From: Ryuthela nishihirai | Lineage: Eukaryota; Arthropoda; Arachnida; Araneae; Heptathelidae | Length of the DNA stretch: 64,000 bases | Direction of reading: 5' to 3' | Assembly: GCA_038380435.1 (NCBI GenBank) | Contig: JAWZYU010000017.1 | Coordinates: 21,761,283 to 21,825,282 of the forward strand | Shown: positions 62,075-64,000 of the stretch, piece after piece | How the letters are laid out: each line of letters begins with the position of its first letter | How positions within the stretch are numbered: position 1 is the first letter of the stretch | Program-made: the position numbers and the translations under genes | Notes under the pieces: generated by a model | Seen by the model: only the letters and a program-made list of their open reading frames with translations | What the model was told of the DNA's origin: nothing | Databases searched by the model: none

Positions 62075-63060
62075 GTAATGTGCAAATTAATTTCTACCTC
62101 TACCAGAAATATTTAAAATATCAAATTATACACAACTTATTATCTCAACTTTTATTTATTCAACTTTTCTTATATGTGAACAGGGCAAAGGAAAGGTCAA
62201 TATATGGACAACTGCCCAATACAGAAAAGTATAAAGACACCAGAACTGATTGATTTGTTGCTAGAATCCTTTGCATCTGATTTAGCTAATATGTTGACAA
62301 ATTTAATAACTCTGGATTATAGCAGGTGATGCCTAGCTGCAACTTTCGAAAAAAAAAAGGTTTCAGGAGAAGAGCAGAGATGTGTGACTAGTTCTCTGTG
62401 AAATGCCCTGTGGATATAGAGCCATGACACTATCTGTGGGATGTACAGGGGTTGTATTTACCTATAAGTCTTCAACTGATATATAACGAGTTACATATCC
62501 AAAATAGATATTGCACATCAGAGAGAAAAGTGACACATGAAAAAATTGCCATTTTTTAAAATTATCACAAATAATGCATACTTCAAACTTGGAAAACAAT
62601 ACAAATGTATTTACAAATTGATTGTCAGAGGAAAAAATATTACAGCTCTCTCATATTCAATGCATTTAGATTTGTTTTTCTCGAATTGCCTCTCCTGATA
62701 AAAAGGCCATTTTTGACTTGTGACACTTTTTTTTTGCTGATGTGTGATATATTCTATATATGGTCTGACCTAGGTGTTATAGAGTGCAGTTATCCCATTT
62801 GCATCATTTTCCTTTTCAAAAACTCAATAGCTATTGCATTTATTGTGTGTCAGTTACTAGAAATGTTATTGTTGCCTACCTCTGGCTATTGATTATTAAT
62901 ATATGGAACACATTTCCATAAAATGTAAAGCAGAAGGCCAACCCCATGGCAGCCATCTTGGATGGCCAATCTATAAACTTGTTATTCATTAAAAAGCCCC
63001 CTTTATTAAAATGCTTATCAAAATTCATAAGTCTGCATTTTTCACCATGCAAAATGTGTA
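62075..63060. other. TBC1D22 intron sequence, nothing recognised
   Basis: AT-rich. The missing first TBC1D22 coding exon was looked for on the minus strand here and not found. Confidence 0.4.
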
Positions 63061-63066
63061 CAATGG

Positions 63067-64000
63067 CATGTCATGTTGCATTTGCACACCTCTGAACATA
63101 GTACTAAGAGAAAGTATAAAGTCATTTGCATGCCCCTGAATATAGCACTAAGGGAAAGTATAAAGTCTACAACATCAGTTCATAACTATTATAAGTATCA
63201 GAGTCTTGGTTTCCATTGTTAGAAATATTGTACAATGAATGAGTTGAGTATAGAAATATTACATCATTACTGGAAAAAGGACTGAAAGCTACTGAAGCAG
63301 CCCGAGAATAAGTGAAGTGGGAGGTGATGAGCAGTCTCCATTCCTGCTGCTCAAGCTTGGTCAACACATTTGCATGCCCCTGAATATAGCACTAAGGGAA
63401 CATCAGTTCATAACTATTATAAGTATCAGAGTCTTGGTTTCCATTGTTAGAAATATTGTACAATGATGAGTTGAGTATAGAAATATTACATCATTACTGG
63501 AAAAAGGATTGAAAGCTACTAATGCAGCTCGAGAATAAATGAAGTGGGAGGTGATGGGCAGTCTCCATTCATGCTGCTCAAGCTTGGTTCAAGAAGTTCA
63601 AAGGTAATGATACAAGCCCTGAAAGTAAACTGCGATTAGGACAGCCAACAATGGTACATCACAACATTCTGTGAACTGTTGTTAAAGCTGATCCATCAAC
63701 AAGCACTTGTAGGCTCTTTTCCAAATTTGGTTGCTCACATGCAACTACAGTGTGGCATTTGCAATGCTTCAGTAAGGTAGCCAGGAGTTGCCAAAATGTT
63801 CCACATGAACTGACTAATGAACAAGCAAACTGTTGAAGTCTGCAAAAAATCCCCTCTAATCCACACGACCACCATTTCATCAAGTGAATTTTTATGTGTA
63901 ATGAAAAGAATGGATCTTTTTCAACAAACAGTGGATTGATCCAGGCCAGCTCGCATTTCCTGTCCCAAAGAGGGGATAATTCAAAATGAAGGTAATGTTG
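63067..64000 (+). mobile_element. Mariner transposon remnant with a duplicated head, cut by the window edge
   Basis: From about 63580 the plus strand reads WFKKFKGNDTSPESKLRLGQ, KADPSTSTCRLFSKFGCSHA and VPHELTNEQAN, the DNA-binding part and the PHELT linker typical of mariner transposases, with stops. The preceding about 230 bp is present twice in tandem (63123 and 63367 onward; the second lacks 15 bp), with a third short partial copy at 63080-63120. Confidence 0.75.

Overview
This is an AT-rich piece of an animal genome, from an invertebrate and probably an arthropod. The basis is a spliced metazoan gene with long introns, non-LTR elements carrying an APE-type endonuclease and reverse transcriptase, many Tc1/mariner copies and tRNA-derived SINEs. 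The repeat content would fit a chelicerate, but I cannot name a species from this window.

One host gene spans almost the whole window on the minus strand. It is a TBC1D22-like Rab GTPase-activating protein. Eleven coding exons can be placed from 62069 down to the stop codon at 1186. All exon phases join without conflict into a 485-residue C-terminal part that contains the whole TBC domain. The first coding exon, about 40 residues, lies beyond the right edge. All junctions are GT-AG except one GC-AG intron.

The introns are filled with transposons, often nested. There are two near full-length LINEs (3833-7441 and 47610-51160) and three further LINE fragments. Tc1/mariner copies sit at about 12.0, 16.6, 24.7, 26.2, 33.2, 35.8, 44, 55.4 and 63.1 kb. 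There are two hAT-like short elements with 8-bp target duplications, at least three tRNA-derived SINE families, several fold-back elements (the largest about 1.1 kb) and a candidate solo LTR.

The outstanding item is an LTR retrotransposon at 38220-42582. Its two 639-bp LTRs look identical by eye, so it inserted recently. Between them lies a single uninterrupted 1048-codon reading frame. It joins a Gag-like coiled-coil N-terminus, an unassigned middle, an almost complete thymidine phosphorylase (TYMP-like) domain with several active-site substitutions, a pair of decayed C2H2 zinc fingers, and the extreme C-terminus of a Gypsy-type Pol. Protease, reverse transcriptase, RNase H and integrase core are missing. 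This looks like a non-autonomous retrotransposon that transduced host coding sequence, comparable to oncogene capture by retroviruses, and kept the cargo open.
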